Below the pieces are notes generated by a model that was not told the DNA's origin, ran no database searches, and saw only the letters and a list, made by a program, of their open reading frames with translations. Below, one piece after another: positions 1 through 6,790 of a DNA stretch of 7,046 bases; position 1 is the first letter of the stretch; every line of letters starts with the position of its first letter. Both the position numbers and the translations under genes were made by a program. Origin of the DNA: Lysobacterales bacterium UBA5700 (GTDB lineage: Bacteria; Pseudomonadota; Gammaproteobacteria; Xanthomonadales; Xanthomonadaceae). The stretch covers positions 34,759-41,804 of the forward strand of contig DIHI01000087.1 in the NCBI GenBank assembly GCA_002420085.1. The letters are read 5' to 3'.

Positions 1-4
1 GTAA

Positions 5-1009
<1,005 letters not shown>

Positions 1010-1055
1010 ACCGATCACATCGACCGCCATCCTCCATCCGCAAGGACATCCGACG

Positions 1056-1898
1056 ATGACCCAGACATTCGCCGTCTTCGGACACCCGATCGATCACTCG
1101 CTGTCACCGGAAATCCACGCCGCCTTTGCCCGTCAATGCGGCATCGACCTCGACTATCGCGCCATCGACGCCGACATCGACGCCTTCCCGGAGGCCCTGG
1201 CGCGCTTCGTCACGGCAGGCGGTCGCGGCGCCAACCTCACCCTGCCGCTCAAGCAGGCCGGACTCGACCAGTGCGATGCCGGCATTTCCGAGCGTGCCCA
1301 GCGTGCCGGCGCAGTCAACACCCTGGTGCGCCGGGACACTGGCTGGTGGGGTGACAACACCGACGGTGTCGGCCTGATCCGCGACATCACCCAGCGCCAC
1401 GGCATCCACATCCGTGGCCGCCGCACGCTACTGCTAGGCGCGGGCGGCGCCGCCCGTGGCGTCGCACCGGCCCTGCTCGACGCTGGCATCGCCGAACTGA
1501 TCATCGTCAATCGCAGCCCCGAGCGGGCCGACCACCTGGCCGACACGCTCGGCGAACCATCCCGCGCCCATTCACGCTACTGGCAAGACCTCGACAGCCT
1601 CGGCGCCTTCGAGTTGATCGTCAACGCCACCTCGGCCGGTCGCGGCGGCCACCTGGACCTGCCGGGAAGCCTGGTCAACAGCCTCACCGCCGCCATCGAC
1701 CTGAGCTACGGCGAGGTGGCCATTCCATTGCTCGCCTGGGCGCGCGCGCGTGGCTGCGCCTATGCCATCGACGGCCTGGGCATGCTGGTCGAACAGGCCG
1801 CCGAGAGCTTCGAGCTATGGCACGCAACCCGTCCGGACGCCGAATCCGTCTACCGTGACCTGCGCGCCCGCCAGGATGGCCTGGCGACGGGGGATTGA
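1056..1898 (+). CDS. aroE: Shikimate dehydrogenase (NADP+)
   Basis: The enzyme reduces 3-dehydroshikimate to shikimate with NADPH, the fourth step of the chorismate pathway, in the cytosol. At 280 residues it matches normal AroE length. The substrate site is visible as [10 protein letters not shown] (9-18), NLTLPLK with catalytic K66, N88 in GAVNTL, and catalytic D103 in GDNTDGVG. The cofactor domain has the glycine-rich GAGGAARG (128-135) and NRSPERA (152-158), the form that binds the NADP 2'-phosphate. NATSAG (190-195) and [13 protein letters not shown] (240-252, including Q247) complete the set. AAGGA at 1042-1046, nine bases before the ATG, is the likely ribosome binding site. The gene is intact. 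Its last 29 bases (1870-1898) recur with one synonymous change at 2865-2893, marking the edge of an apparent insertion. Confidence 0.97.
   Translation: MTQTFAVFGHPIDHSLSPEIHAAFARQCGIDLDYRAIDADIDAFPEALARFVTAGGRGANLTLPLKQAGLDQCDAGISERAQRAGAVNTLVRRDTGWWGDNTDGVGLIRDITQRHGIHIRGRRTLLLGAGGAARGVAPALLDAGIAELIIVNRSPERADHLADTLGEPSRAHSRYWQDLDSLGAFELIVNATSAGRGGHLDLPGSLVNSLTAAIDLSYGEVAIPLLAWARARGCAYAIDGLGMLVEQAAESFELWHATRPDAESVYRDLRARQDGLATGD
1870..1898 (+). repeat. 29-bp direct repeat, copy 1 (3' end of aroE)
   Basis: These are the last 29 bases of aroE including its TGA. They recur at 2865-2893 with 28 of 29 identical. The only difference turns CTG into TTG, both Leu in the aroE frame. The repeat begins GCCAGGATGGC and ends GGGGGATTGA. 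Similarity stops sharply at the stop codon and on the upstream side. Repeats of a gene's 3' end on both sides of foreign DNA are typical of site-specific integration, and also of recombination between two versions of a locus. Confidence 0.9.
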
Positions 1899-1928
1899 GT
1901 GATCGGTCACAACACGACGGCAACTCGT

Positions 1929-1957
1929 TTGACGTCACACAAAAACACTGCTACGGT
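1929..1957 (+). promoter_or_regulatory. Candidate sigma70 promoter overlapping a TGACGTCA palindrome
   Basis: TTGACG (1929-1934) matches the -35 consensus in five of six positions. It is followed by a 17-base spacer and TACGGT (1952-1957), a weak -10. The perfect 8-base palindrome TGACGTCA (1930-1937) overlaps the -35 box and could bind a regulator. The candidate would drive the small exported-protein gene starting at 2130, leaving a leader of about 165 bases. Confidence 0.3.
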
Positions 1958-2114
1958 CGCGCAATCCTGGTCCCGCAGGGGGGCTCGCTTCGGCCCATGC
2001 ATGTTGTCGAAGGGGGAGTTTTCCTGGGATAAGTACATGCAGGAGCACGGGCAGATTGGGTCTGAGCCTGACTTGCTATATCCGAGACTCGCCTCCCGTG
2101 ATATGAAAACTACA

Positions 2115-2125
2115 GAGGACGAGGG
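2115..2125 (+). promoter_or_regulatory. Ribosome binding site that decides the start at 2130
   Basis: GAGGACGAGGG contains two purine-rich Shine-Dalgarno-like elements, the second ending four bases before the ATG at 2130. Earlier in-frame starts (GTG 1899, ATG 2001, ATG 2037, ATG 2103) have no comparable site at proper spacing. They would also bury the signal peptide far inside the protein. Confidence 0.6.
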
Positions 2126-2129
2126 AAAT

Positions 2130-2657
2130 ATGGATTTTAAACACCTGAACTCGAAAATTTCTTGTCGATCATCCATGCATGGCAAGGCAGTCAGCATCTT
2201 CACACTCTGTTTTTTGATGTTTTCAAGCGCATTCGCTGAAAGGCCCGCAGAACCGGGGGCAAGATCGGGGGAACACGTCATAATCACACGACTCAGGGAA
2301 GCCGGATCTGTCACAACCCAAGTCAGCGAGATCATGTCCTGGTCGCAGTATGTGGACACCTATTTTGGTGGTGATGATCCCATGACCGATGCCGATTTCG
2401 GGACTCTGGATATTCATGATGGTCTTCAAGAAATCATTCCAACTCCGCCGCCCCCACCAAGCATTATTGGGACCAACCCAGGTGATACTGTCATTCTTCG
2501 AACTGAGACGGTTTTCGAAGACAAGCAGTACAAGCGAGAGACCATCTACGAACGAAATTTAGACGGATGGAACCGTATAAGCGACATCGTGAAAGTGACC
2601 AACTGTGGCGGCGCGTGCTTCTTGTTCGATGAGGGGCCGCCGACATTCGAACCCTGA
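2130..2657 (+). CDS. Small exported protein of unknown function, Pro5 motif (paralog A)
   Basis: I do not recognise this 175-residue protein. From the ATG at 2130 it opens with a basic n-region and a hydrophobic stretch (about residues 20-34) ending SAFA, giving a probable signal peptidase I site after A36, so it is likely periplasmic or secreted. The mature part runs through a Gly/Asp-rich segment (79-91), IIPTPPPPP (102-110), PGD (117-119), EDKQYKRETIYER (130-142) and GW (146-147). It ends in a tail with CGGAC (C159, C163), a possible disulfide after export. Residues 117-147 align without gaps to residues 90-120 of the protein at 2966-3367, 17 of 31 identical, so the two are homologs. Codons often end in A or T, unlike all neighbours, which suggests recent acquisition. 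The reading frame stays open back to 1899, so a longer product cannot be excluded, but the start signal and signal peptide favour 2130. Confidence 0.75.
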   Translation: MDFKHLNSKISCRSSMHGKAVSIFTLCFLMFSSAFAERPAEPGARSGEHVIITRLREAGSVTTQVSEIMSWSQYVDTYFGGDDPMTDADFGTLDIHDGLQEIIPTPPPPPSIIGTNPGDTVILRTETVFEDKQYKRETIYERNLDGWNRISDIVKVTNCGGACFLFDEGPPTFEP

Positions 2658-2664
2658 TTTTTTT
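2624..2664 (+). terminator. Possible rho-independent terminator overlapping the gene end
   Basis: GTTCGA (2624-2629) pairs with TCGAAC (2647-2652). The stem can extend by two pairs past a bulged T. Five bases later a run of seven T follows (2658-2664), directly after the TGA at 2655-2657. The loop is long and partly GC-rich, so this is only a fair match to an intrinsic terminator. Confidence 0.4.
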
Positions 2665-2674
2665 GGAATTCTAC

Positions 2675-2725
2675 ACCGCCCCATCTGCCTGTCGATTGTG
2701 AATTTCGCAGCCGGATGGGGTCGGT
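2675..2725. repeat. Inverted repeat, 11-bp arms with one bulge
   Basis: ACCGCCCCATC (2675-2685) is complementary to GATGGGGTCGGT (2714-2725) apart from one unpaired T, leaving a loop of 28 bases. A competing shorter hairpin pairs TGGGG (2716-2720) with CCCCA (2727-2731). A run of seven T lies at 2744-2750. It may be a second terminator or the decayed end of the insertion sequence whose fragment overlaps it; the sequence does not decide. Confidence 0.4.
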
Positions 2726-2852
2726 GCCCCAGATGGTCTGCGCTTTTTTTGACAGTCTCAGCAGCGCGACCACCTCCGCCAGTGCCTTCTCCAATCGGTG
2801 CAGTTCCTTTTCCAGGGCGCGCGTCTTCATTGCGCTCGGCGGTCAGAGGCGG
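2720..2852 (-). pseudogene. Fragment of IS3-family transposase OrfA (C-terminal part)
   Basis: Read on the minus strand from 2830, the translation begins MKTRALEKELHRLEKALAEV and continues VALLRLSKKAQTIWG. This closely resembles the C-terminal leucine-zipper end of IS3-type OrfA proteins, whose typical pattern from memory is LEKELRRKEKALAEAAALLVLRKK..IWG. Just upstream, in another frame (2832-2852), PPLTAER resembles the stretch that normally precedes the zipper, implying a frameshift near 2831. The N-terminal helix-turn-helix part and all of OrfB are missing, and similarity fades after IWGTD. The fragment is therefore dead. It lies between the two small exported-protein genes, immediately beside the second copy of the aroE-tail repeat. 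Confidence 0.6.
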
Positions 2853-2864
2853 ACTATTGGGTAT

Positions 2865-2893
2865 GCCAGGATGGCTTGGCGACGGGGGATTGA
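2865..2893 (+). repeat. 29-bp direct repeat, copy 2 (duplicate of aroE 3' end)
   Basis: This copy of the last 29 bases of aroE has one C-to-T difference and lies 995 bases after the original. It retains the TGA in the same register but has no aroE sequence before it; upstream is insertion-sequence debris. The high-GC paralog gene starts 72 bases later, which may be the ancestral spacing from aroE to the next gene. Confidence 0.9.
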
Positions 2894-2903
2894 ACGGATC
2901 CCC

Positions 2904-2932
2904 TTGACAACCGTTGGCCCGAACGGCACCGT
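2904..2932 (+). promoter_or_regulatory. Candidate promoter of the second small exported-protein gene
   Basis: A perfect -35 box TTGACA (2904-2909) is followed after 17 bases by CACCGT (2927-2932), a poor -10. The next ATG in the right frame is at 2966. Only the -35 half is convincing. Confidence 0.25.
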
Positions 2933-2965
2933 GACAGCACGCACAACCTTCTCTGGATTCTCGCC

Positions 2966-3367
2966 ATGCCACTTTCAGCCAGATCGTCATCGCCCACGGG
3001 CCTGACCGCAATCGTATCGACCGTCCTGCTGCTGGCCGTTTCGCTCGGCACAGCTTCGGCATCCGCTCTGGACGCGGGCTCTACGCCGGCAGCGGCCAGC
3101 CCAGCACCGGATCGAACCGCAACGGCGAGCACCCGTGACGCTGGCACCGACAGAGTCGATGATCCACTGGAAGCGATCGTCCCGACACCACCGCCACCGC
3201 CGGAAACTGCCGAGTCGCCGCAGGACTACCGCCCCGGCGACAGCATCCAGTTGCGCCGTTACGCGATCATGGAAGACCGTCAGTACGTCCGTGAGACCAT
3301 CTACACCCGGCTGGCTGCGGGCTGGGGCCTGACCAGCAACACCATCCAGCCCAGCGGCGAGGACTGA
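2966..3367 (+). CDS. Small exported protein of unknown function, Pro5 motif (paralog B)
   Basis: I do not recognise this 133-residue protein. It begins with a signal peptide: basic n-region with R6, hydrophobic core about residues 13-30, and a likely signal peptidase I site after ASA at A34. An Ala/Ser/Pro/Thr-rich linker (35-60), probably disordered, follows. Then come DDPLEAIVPTPPPPP (65-79), PGD (90-92), EDRQYVRETIYTR (103-115) and GW (119-120), with a short hydrophilic tail. The motifs and their spacing match the protein at 2130-2657, but this one lacks the cysteine-bearing C-terminal tail. Codon use is GC-rich like the rest of the chromosome, so it looks like the resident family member. 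No clear Shine-Dalgarno precedes the ATG. The gene ends 27 bases before the convergent carbonic anhydrase gene. Five consecutive prolines imply dependence on elongation factor P for efficient translation. Confidence 0.7.
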   Translation: MPLSARSSSPTGLTAIVSTVLLLAVSLGTASASALDAGSTPAAASPAPDRTATASTRDAGTDRVDDPLEAIVPTPPPPPETAESPQDYRPGDSIQLRRYAIMEDRQYVRETIYTRLAAGWGLTSNTIQPSGED

Positions 3368-3394
3368 GGTCGAGGACGAGGTCAGCGCCGATCG

Positions 3395-3934
3395 TCAGCC
3401 CGGCGAGCCGAGATAACGATCCTTGACCCGCACATAGTGCTCGGCGCTGTAGCGCAGCGACTCGATTTCCTTCTCGCTCAGTACACGGACCCGCCGTGCC
3501 GGATTGCCGAGCCACAACTCGGCCCGGCCGACCCGCTTGCCAGGTGCCACCACTGCACCGGCACCCACGAAGCCAAACGGCTCGACCTCAGCACCATCGA
3601 GCACCGTGGCATGCATGCCGATCAGGCAGTGATCGCCGATCGTGCAGGCGTGGATCACCGCACCGTGACCGACCGTGACCCCCTCGCCGATCACGGTCGG
3701 ATAGCCGCCCGGTCGGGTGAACGGCCCATCATGGGTGACATGCACGATGGCACCGTCCTGGATGTTGCTGCGAGCACCGATCCGGATCGAATTGACATCG
3801 CCACGGATCACCGCACCGGGCCAGACCGAAGCATCATCGCCCAGCCACACATCACCGATGACCGTCGCCGCCGGATCGACGTAGACACGCTCGCCGAGCA
3901 CGGGAAAACGATCGAGATAGGCACGCAGATTCAT
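3395..3934 (-). CDS. Gamma carbonic anhydrase-like hexapeptide-repeat protein (YrdA family)
   Basis: This 179-residue protein is built of left-handed beta-helix hexapeptide repeats (about residues 20-145), such as VIGDVWLGDDASVWPGAVIRGDV. It closely resembles E. coli YrdA and belongs to the gamma-class carbonic anhydrase superfamily, which forms trimers with metal sites between subunits. The family's conserved R44-G-D46 and Q59-D are present. Histidine ligands are H90 and H95 in GHGAVIH plus one of H65 or H68 in IVHVTH. The C-terminal part, LRYSAEHYVRVKDRYL, matches the YrdA-type tail. Activity as a carbonic anhydrase is uncertain, as many YrdA-like members have shown little or none; a role as an acyltransferase-like scaffold is the alternative. 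The start aligns with the YrdA N-terminus (LRAYLDRFPVLG). The gene faces away from the aldehyde dehydrogenase gene across about 134 bases. Confidence 0.93.
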   Translation of the reverse strand: MNLRAYLDRFPVLGERVYVDPAATVIGDVWLGDDASVWPGAVIRGDVNSIRIGARSNIQDGAIVHVTHDGPFTRPGGYPTVIGEGVTVGHGAVIHACTIGDHCLIGMHATVLDGAEVEPFGFVGAGAVVAPGKRVGRAELWLGNPARRVRVLSEKEIESLRYSAEHYVRVKDRYLGSPG

Positions 3935-3940
3935 CCCGGC

Positions 3941-3946
3941 ATTGTA
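3941..3946 (-). promoter_or_regulatory. Candidate -10 box, possibly a near-leaderless transcript
   Basis: On the minus strand TACAAT lies only six bases before the ATG of the carbonic anhydrase-like gene. Transcription from it would begin at or next to the start codon. The only -35-like element (CTGACG at 3971-3966) is at a long 19-base spacing, so support is weak. Confidence 0.3.
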
Positions 3947-4068
3947 GCCGCCCGTCCCACACTCGCGTCAGCGGCCGACACGTTCCCTGGCGGGGACACA
4001 CCGCGCCAGCGCGTGCCGGCTACACTGATGTCAATCCCATCTGATGGCGAACCCTCGCCGCCCCGCCC

Positions 4069-5490
4069 ATGGACATCGCCGCCGACACCCTGCTGACCGA
4101 GCTTCGCCCGACCCTCGACGCCCTGCGCGCCGCCCATCGCCGCCGCGAACCCGACTACCGGCAGCGCTGCGACGATCTGAAACGACTGCGTGCGGCCTTC
4201 AAGCCACGCCTGGCGGAAATGGCCCAGGCCATGGCAGCCGACTTCGGCCACCGCAGCCGGCACGAATCGCTGATGACCGACGGCATGACCGTACTGAAGG
4301 AAATCGACCACCTGCTCGGTCACCTTGCGCGCTGGATGCGTCCCGAACGCCGCCCGGTCGATCCCTTGTTCCTGCCGGCCTGGGCCGAGGTCCGCTTCCG
4401 GCCGCTGGGCGTGATCGGCATCATCGCACCCTGGAACTACCCGGTGAACCTGGCCCTGATGCCGCTGGCCACCGCGCTCGCCGCCGGCAATCACGTCTAC
4501 CTCAAACCGTCCGAGCACACCCCACGCACCAGCGCCTTCCTGCGCGACCTGCTGGCCGATGTGTTTCCCGAAGATCGGGTCGCGGTCGCGCTCGGCGGTC
4601 CCGATGTCGCCGCCGCCTTCGCCGGCCTGCCGCTCGATCATCTGCTGTTCACCGGCTCGACCTCGGTCGGCCGCAAGGTGATGGCCGCCGCCGCCCCCAA
4701 CCTCACCCCGGTGACCCTCGAACTGGGCGGCAAATCGCCCGCCATCATCGGCGACGGCTACTCGCTGCCGAAGGCCGCCGCGCGCATCGCTGCGGGCAAG
4801 TTCCTCAACGCCGGCCAGACCTGCATCGCCCCGGACTACGTGCTGGTGCCAGCCAGCCAGCGCGATGACTTCGTCGAAGCGCTGCACCGCGATGTGGCCG
4901 CCCGCTACCCCACGCTGGACGACAATCCCGACTACACGCATATCGCCAGCGAAGGCCAGTTCCGCCGTCTGCGGGGTTATCTCGACGAAGCCCGCGAGCG
5001 CGGCTACCAGGTCATCGCCCTGGCCCCGGTGGACCCCGCCCGCGCCGAGGCCGAGCGGATCATCCCGCCGACCGTAGTGATCGACCCGGCTGAAGACACC
5101 GCCATCATGCGCGACGAAATCTTCGGCCCGATCCTGCCGGTCAAGAGCTATGCCGACATCGACCAGGCGATTGCCTACGTCAACGATCACGACCGCCCCT
5201 TGGCGCTGTACCACTTCGACCACGACCACGCGCGCATCGAACATGTGCTGGGCCACACCCTGGCCGGCGGCGTGACCATCAACGACACCGTTCTGCACAT
5301 CGCCCAGCCCAGTCTGCCGTTCGGCGGCGTCGGTCCGAGCGGCATGGGCCACTACCATGGCCGCGAAGGCTTTCTGACCTTCTCCAAGCAGATGGCAGTG
5401 TTCCACCAGGCGCGACTGAGCAGCATGGCCCTGTTCAAGCCGCCCTACGGAAAGCTGGCCGACTGGCTGGTGCGCTTTCTGACCCGCTGA
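4069..5490 (+). CDS. calB: Coniferyl aldehyde dehydrogenase-type NAD(P)+ aldehyde dehydrogenase
   Basis: The enzyme belongs to the aldehyde dehydrogenase superfamily and oxidises aldehydes to carboxylic acids with NAD(P)+ in the cytosol. The overall form, including PWNYPVNLALMPL and GQTCIAPDYVL, is that of the CalB (coniferyl aldehyde dehydrogenase) group. The 473-residue length is normal. Visible motifs are PWNYP (121-125), K146 in LKPSE (cofactor), GSTSVG (196-201), general base E218 in LELGGKSP, catalytic nucleophile C252 in GQTC, EIFGP (350-354) and PFGGVGPSGMGHYHG (417-431). The natural substrate is unsure: the group also includes fatty and long-chain aldehyde enzymes, and no lignin-monomer genes lie nearby. 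No clear Shine-Dalgarno precedes the ATG; a weak -10-like TACACT is at 4021-4026. It converges with the LacI-type gene across 175 bases. Confidence 0.92.
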   Translation: MDIAADTLLTELRPTLDALRAAHRRREPDYRQRCDDLKRLRAAFKPRLAEMAQAMAADFGHRSRHESLMTDGMTVLKEIDHLLGHLARWMRPERRPVDPLFLPAWAEVRFRPLGVIGIIAPWNYPVNLALMPLATALAAGNHVYLKPSEHTPRTSAFLRDLLADVFPEDRVAVALGGPDVAAAFAGLPLDHLLFTGSTSVGRKVMAAAAPNLTPVTLELGGKSPAIIGDGYSLPKAAARIAAGKFLNAGQTCIAPDYVLVPASQRDDFVEALHRDVAARYPTLDDNPDYTHIASEGQFRRLRGYLDEARERGYQVIALAPVDPARAEAERIIPPTVVIDPAEDTAIMRDEIFGPILPVKSYADIDQAIAYVNDHDRPLALYHFDHDHARIEHVLGHTLAGGVTINDTVLHIAQPSLPFGGVGPSGMGHYHGREGFLTFSKQMAVFHQARLSSMALFKPPYGKLADWLVRFLTR

Positions 5491-5596
5491 GGGGTGGCAG
5501 CGATCGAGCTATCGCATACAGGCCGGACGATGGATCGTGCTGTCGGATGGACGCCCGCAGTACCGCCCGCCAGGCGAAGGCGAACGCAAGCGAGCC

Positions 5597-5609
5597 CCAC
5601 GGGTCGTGG
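5597..5609. terminator. Hairpin between convergent genes, possible weak bidirectional terminator
   Basis: CCACG (5597-5601) pairs with CGTGG (5605-5609) around a three-base loop, followed by CTTT. A second hairpin, CAGCC/GGCTG, lies at 5625-5639, and GCGAT/ATCGC at 5500-5515. None has a real T-run, so they may only assist termination between the convergent aldehyde dehydrogenase and regulator genes. Apart from these hairpins I see nothing coding in 5491-5665. Confidence 0.25.
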
Positions 5610-5613
5610 CTTT

Positions 5614-5652
5614 GGCTGTCAGATCAGCCTGTACGGCTGTCGAGAGGCTGTC
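5614..5652 (+). repeat. Three direct copies of GGCTGTC
   Basis: GGCTGTC occurs at 5614-5620, 5635-5641 and 5646-5652, spaced 21 and 11 bases apart, near two turns and one turn of DNA. The unit is short and could be chance in GC-rich sequence. It lies just past the stop of the regulator gene. Confidence 0.35.
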
Positions 5653-5669
5653 GTGCCGAGACGGTTCAG
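5650..5669. repeat. Short repeat at the regulator's stop codon, copy 1
   Basis: GTCGTGCCGAGACGG (5650-5664) plus TTCAG recurs at 7014-7034 with one inserted C. On the minus strand each copy reads TGA, one or two bases, then CCGTCTCGGCACGAC. Here the TGA is the stop codon of the LacI-family gene. Confidence 0.7.
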
Positions 5670-6676
5670 GGCGCCGGCCCGGTCGATTCGCGTACCTTCA
5701 GGGTGTGGGTCACGCGGGCGATGCCGGTTGGTTGCGGGTTGCGGATGTAGGCGAACAGGGCGCGCGTGGCAAGCCGTCCCATCTCCTCGGTCGGCTGGTG
5801 AATGGTCGTCAACGAAGGAAATATCTGCTGCGACATGGGCGTGTCATCGAAACCGCAGACCGAGAGATCCCTGGGCAAGCGGAGGCCGCGCTCAAGCGCC
5901 ACATGCATCACCCCTGCGGCCATGTCGTCATTCGCGGCAAAGATCGCCGTCGGCATCGTGTCCTGATCGAGCAGCACCCGACCGGCCGCCATGCCTGACT
6001 CGAAGGAAAACGCGCCCTGCACTTCCAAGCTGGCATCCTGCGCAATACCGGCTTTGGCGAGTCCGCGTCGATAGCCAGCAAGACGCCAGTGACTGGCCCC
6101 GTGTGCCGGATGGCCGATGACATGGGCGATCCGGCGGTGTCCGAGGGACACGAGATGATCCACCATCTGTTCGGCCGCAAGTGGTTCGTCCATCGCCACG
6201 CCGACACAGTCCTGGTGTCGCCATGGCGAGATGCTGGCGAAAGGTGTACCGAGTTCAATCAGTCGATCCAGCACAGCCGGCGAGTCGGTCAACGGCGGGG
6301 TCAGAATGAGTCCGTCCGGGCGTGAGCGCGCCACCAACTCGCTGATGGCGACTGCCACCACGGATTCATCGAGCGCGGCCGGGGAGAGGATCATGTGGTA
6401 TTGCTCGCTGGCGCAGGCATCCAGCACGCCGGAAATCACCCCCATCATGTAATTGCTCGATGGGTTGTTGTAGACCAGCGCGATGTTGAACGATCGATTA
6501 CCAGCCAGGCTGCGAGCCGAAATCTGCGGCATGTAGCGCAGCGACTCGGCGGCCTGCATGACCTTGTCGCGGGTTTCGGTCCGCACGTTGGGCTCCCGGT
6601 TCATGACTCGGGAAACCGTCTTGATCGATACCCCAGCCGATGCCGCGACGTCCTGGATGCGCACCCGTGTTGCCAT
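5666..6676 (-). CDS. LacI-family transcriptional regulator
   Basis: This is a 336-residue, full-length LacI/GalR-type repressor that would bind operator DNA as a dimer or tetramer and release it on binding a small sugar-like ligand. The N-terminal helix-turn-helix is IQDVAASAGVSIKTVSRVMN (7-26). It is followed by the hinge helix SARSLAGNRS (53-62), with the minor-groove leucine at L57. The periplasmic-binding-protein-like effector domain spans about 63-330, with the family landmarks DGLIL (121-125), GHRRIAHVIG (179-188), AIFAANDDMAAG (244-255), VCGFDDTP (273-280) and LTTIHQP (289-295). The ligand is not predictable from these residues. No sugar catabolic or transport gene is in the window, so its target probably lies to the right or elsewhere. 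A good ribosome binding site supports the start. Regulation of the convergent aldehyde dehydrogenase is unlikely from position. Confidence 0.95.
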   Translation of the reverse strand: MATRVRIQDVAASAGVSIKTVSRVMNREPNVRTETRDKVMQAAESLRYMPQISARSLAGNRSFNIALVYNNPSSNYMMGVISGVLDACASEQYHMILSPAALDESVVAVAISELVARSRPDGLILTPPLTDSPAVLDRLIELGTPFASISPWRHQDCVGVAMDEPLAAEQMVDHLVSLGHRRIAHVIGHPAHGASHWRLAGYRRGLAKAGIAQDASLEVQGAFSFESGMAAGRVLLDQDTMPTAIFAANDDMAAGVMHVALERGLRLPRDLSVCGFDDTPMSQQIFPSLTTIHQPTEEMGRLATRALFAYIRNPQPTGIARVTHTLKVRESTGPAP

Positions 6677-6680
6677 CTGC

Positions 6681-6690
6681 CCTCCCCTCT
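6681..6690 (-). promoter_or_regulatory. Ribosome binding site of the LacI-family gene
   Basis: On the minus strand AGAGGGGAGG ends four bases before the ATG at 6676, a strong Shine-Dalgarno sequence that confirms the start. Confidence 0.75.
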
Positions 6691-6711
6691 CATCTGCTGC
6701 ACTGACCCCTT

Positions 6712-6717
6712 ACTATA
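6712..6717 (-). promoter_or_regulatory. Probable -10 box of the LacI-family gene
   Basis: TATAGT on the minus strand matches TATAAT in five of six positions. It sits in the only AT-rich patch upstream of the regulator, about 35 bases before its start codon. No good -35 box is seen at 17 bases. I looked for the CG-centred palindrome typical of LacI-family operators between 6677 and 6760 and did not find a convincing one. Confidence 0.4.
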
Positions 6718-6790
6718 AAACACCGCATCCGTGCTCATTCCCGTGGTCTGGCTGAGCGGTTGCCGAGCCTTGGTTCTGTTCAAGATCATG

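Larger units (their letters stand above)
1899..2864. mobile_element. Probable inserted block behind aroE (low GC, IS remnant)
   Basis: This segment of about 1 kb lies between the two copies of the aroE-tail repeat. Much of it, especially 2100-2620, is visibly richer in A and T than the flanking genes. It carries one exported-protein gene and, on the minus strand, debris of an IS3-family transposase. The first 231 bases (1899-2129) remain open in frame with that gene but show no protein-like features. They hold a promoter candidate and seem to be mostly leader. No integrase or intact transposase is present, so if this was mobile it can no longer move itself. Recombination between two allelic versions of the region is an equally good explanation. 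Confidence 0.5.

Noticed and set aside
1899..2129. N-terminal 77 codons of the open frame leading into paralog A
   Set aside because: The frame is open by chance. The purine-rich site before 2130 and the signal peptide beginning there indicate that this part is leader DNA.
2738..2756. A7G run on the minus strand as an IS3 programmed frameshift site
   Set aside because: In the zipper frame the bases read AAA-AAA-G, not the A-AAA-AAG register needed for slippage, and no OrfB follows.
2559..3062. 167-codon minus-strand frame across the IS remnant and the start of paralog B
   Set aside because: Composition is low-complexity and it overlaps the signal-peptide region of a better-supported gene. 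Only the short PPLTAER part was used, as evidence of a frameshifted transposase.
3437..4096. 219-codon plus-strand frame over the carbonic anhydrase-like gene
   Set aside because: The translation is His/Asp/Arg-rich and antisense to a well-conserved YrdA-type protein; no motif or ribosome binding site supports it.
3931..5406. 491-codon open frame on the minus strand
   Set aside because: It lies opposite the aldehyde dehydrogenase gene and results from its GC-rich codon bias. The translation is Gly/His/Val/Gln-rich without domains, and the plus-strand gene has all catalytic motifs.
5494..6120. 208-codon plus-strand frame over the convergent region and the LacI-family gene
   Set aside because: Arg/Pro/Ser-rich shadow translation antisense to a clear repressor gene, with no start signal or domain.
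6745..6790. tRNA-Ser D-arm-like sequence (TGGCTGAGCGGTTG)
   Set aside because: No acceptor stem, anticodon arm or proper T-arm can be built around it; a chance match to a common tRNA segment.
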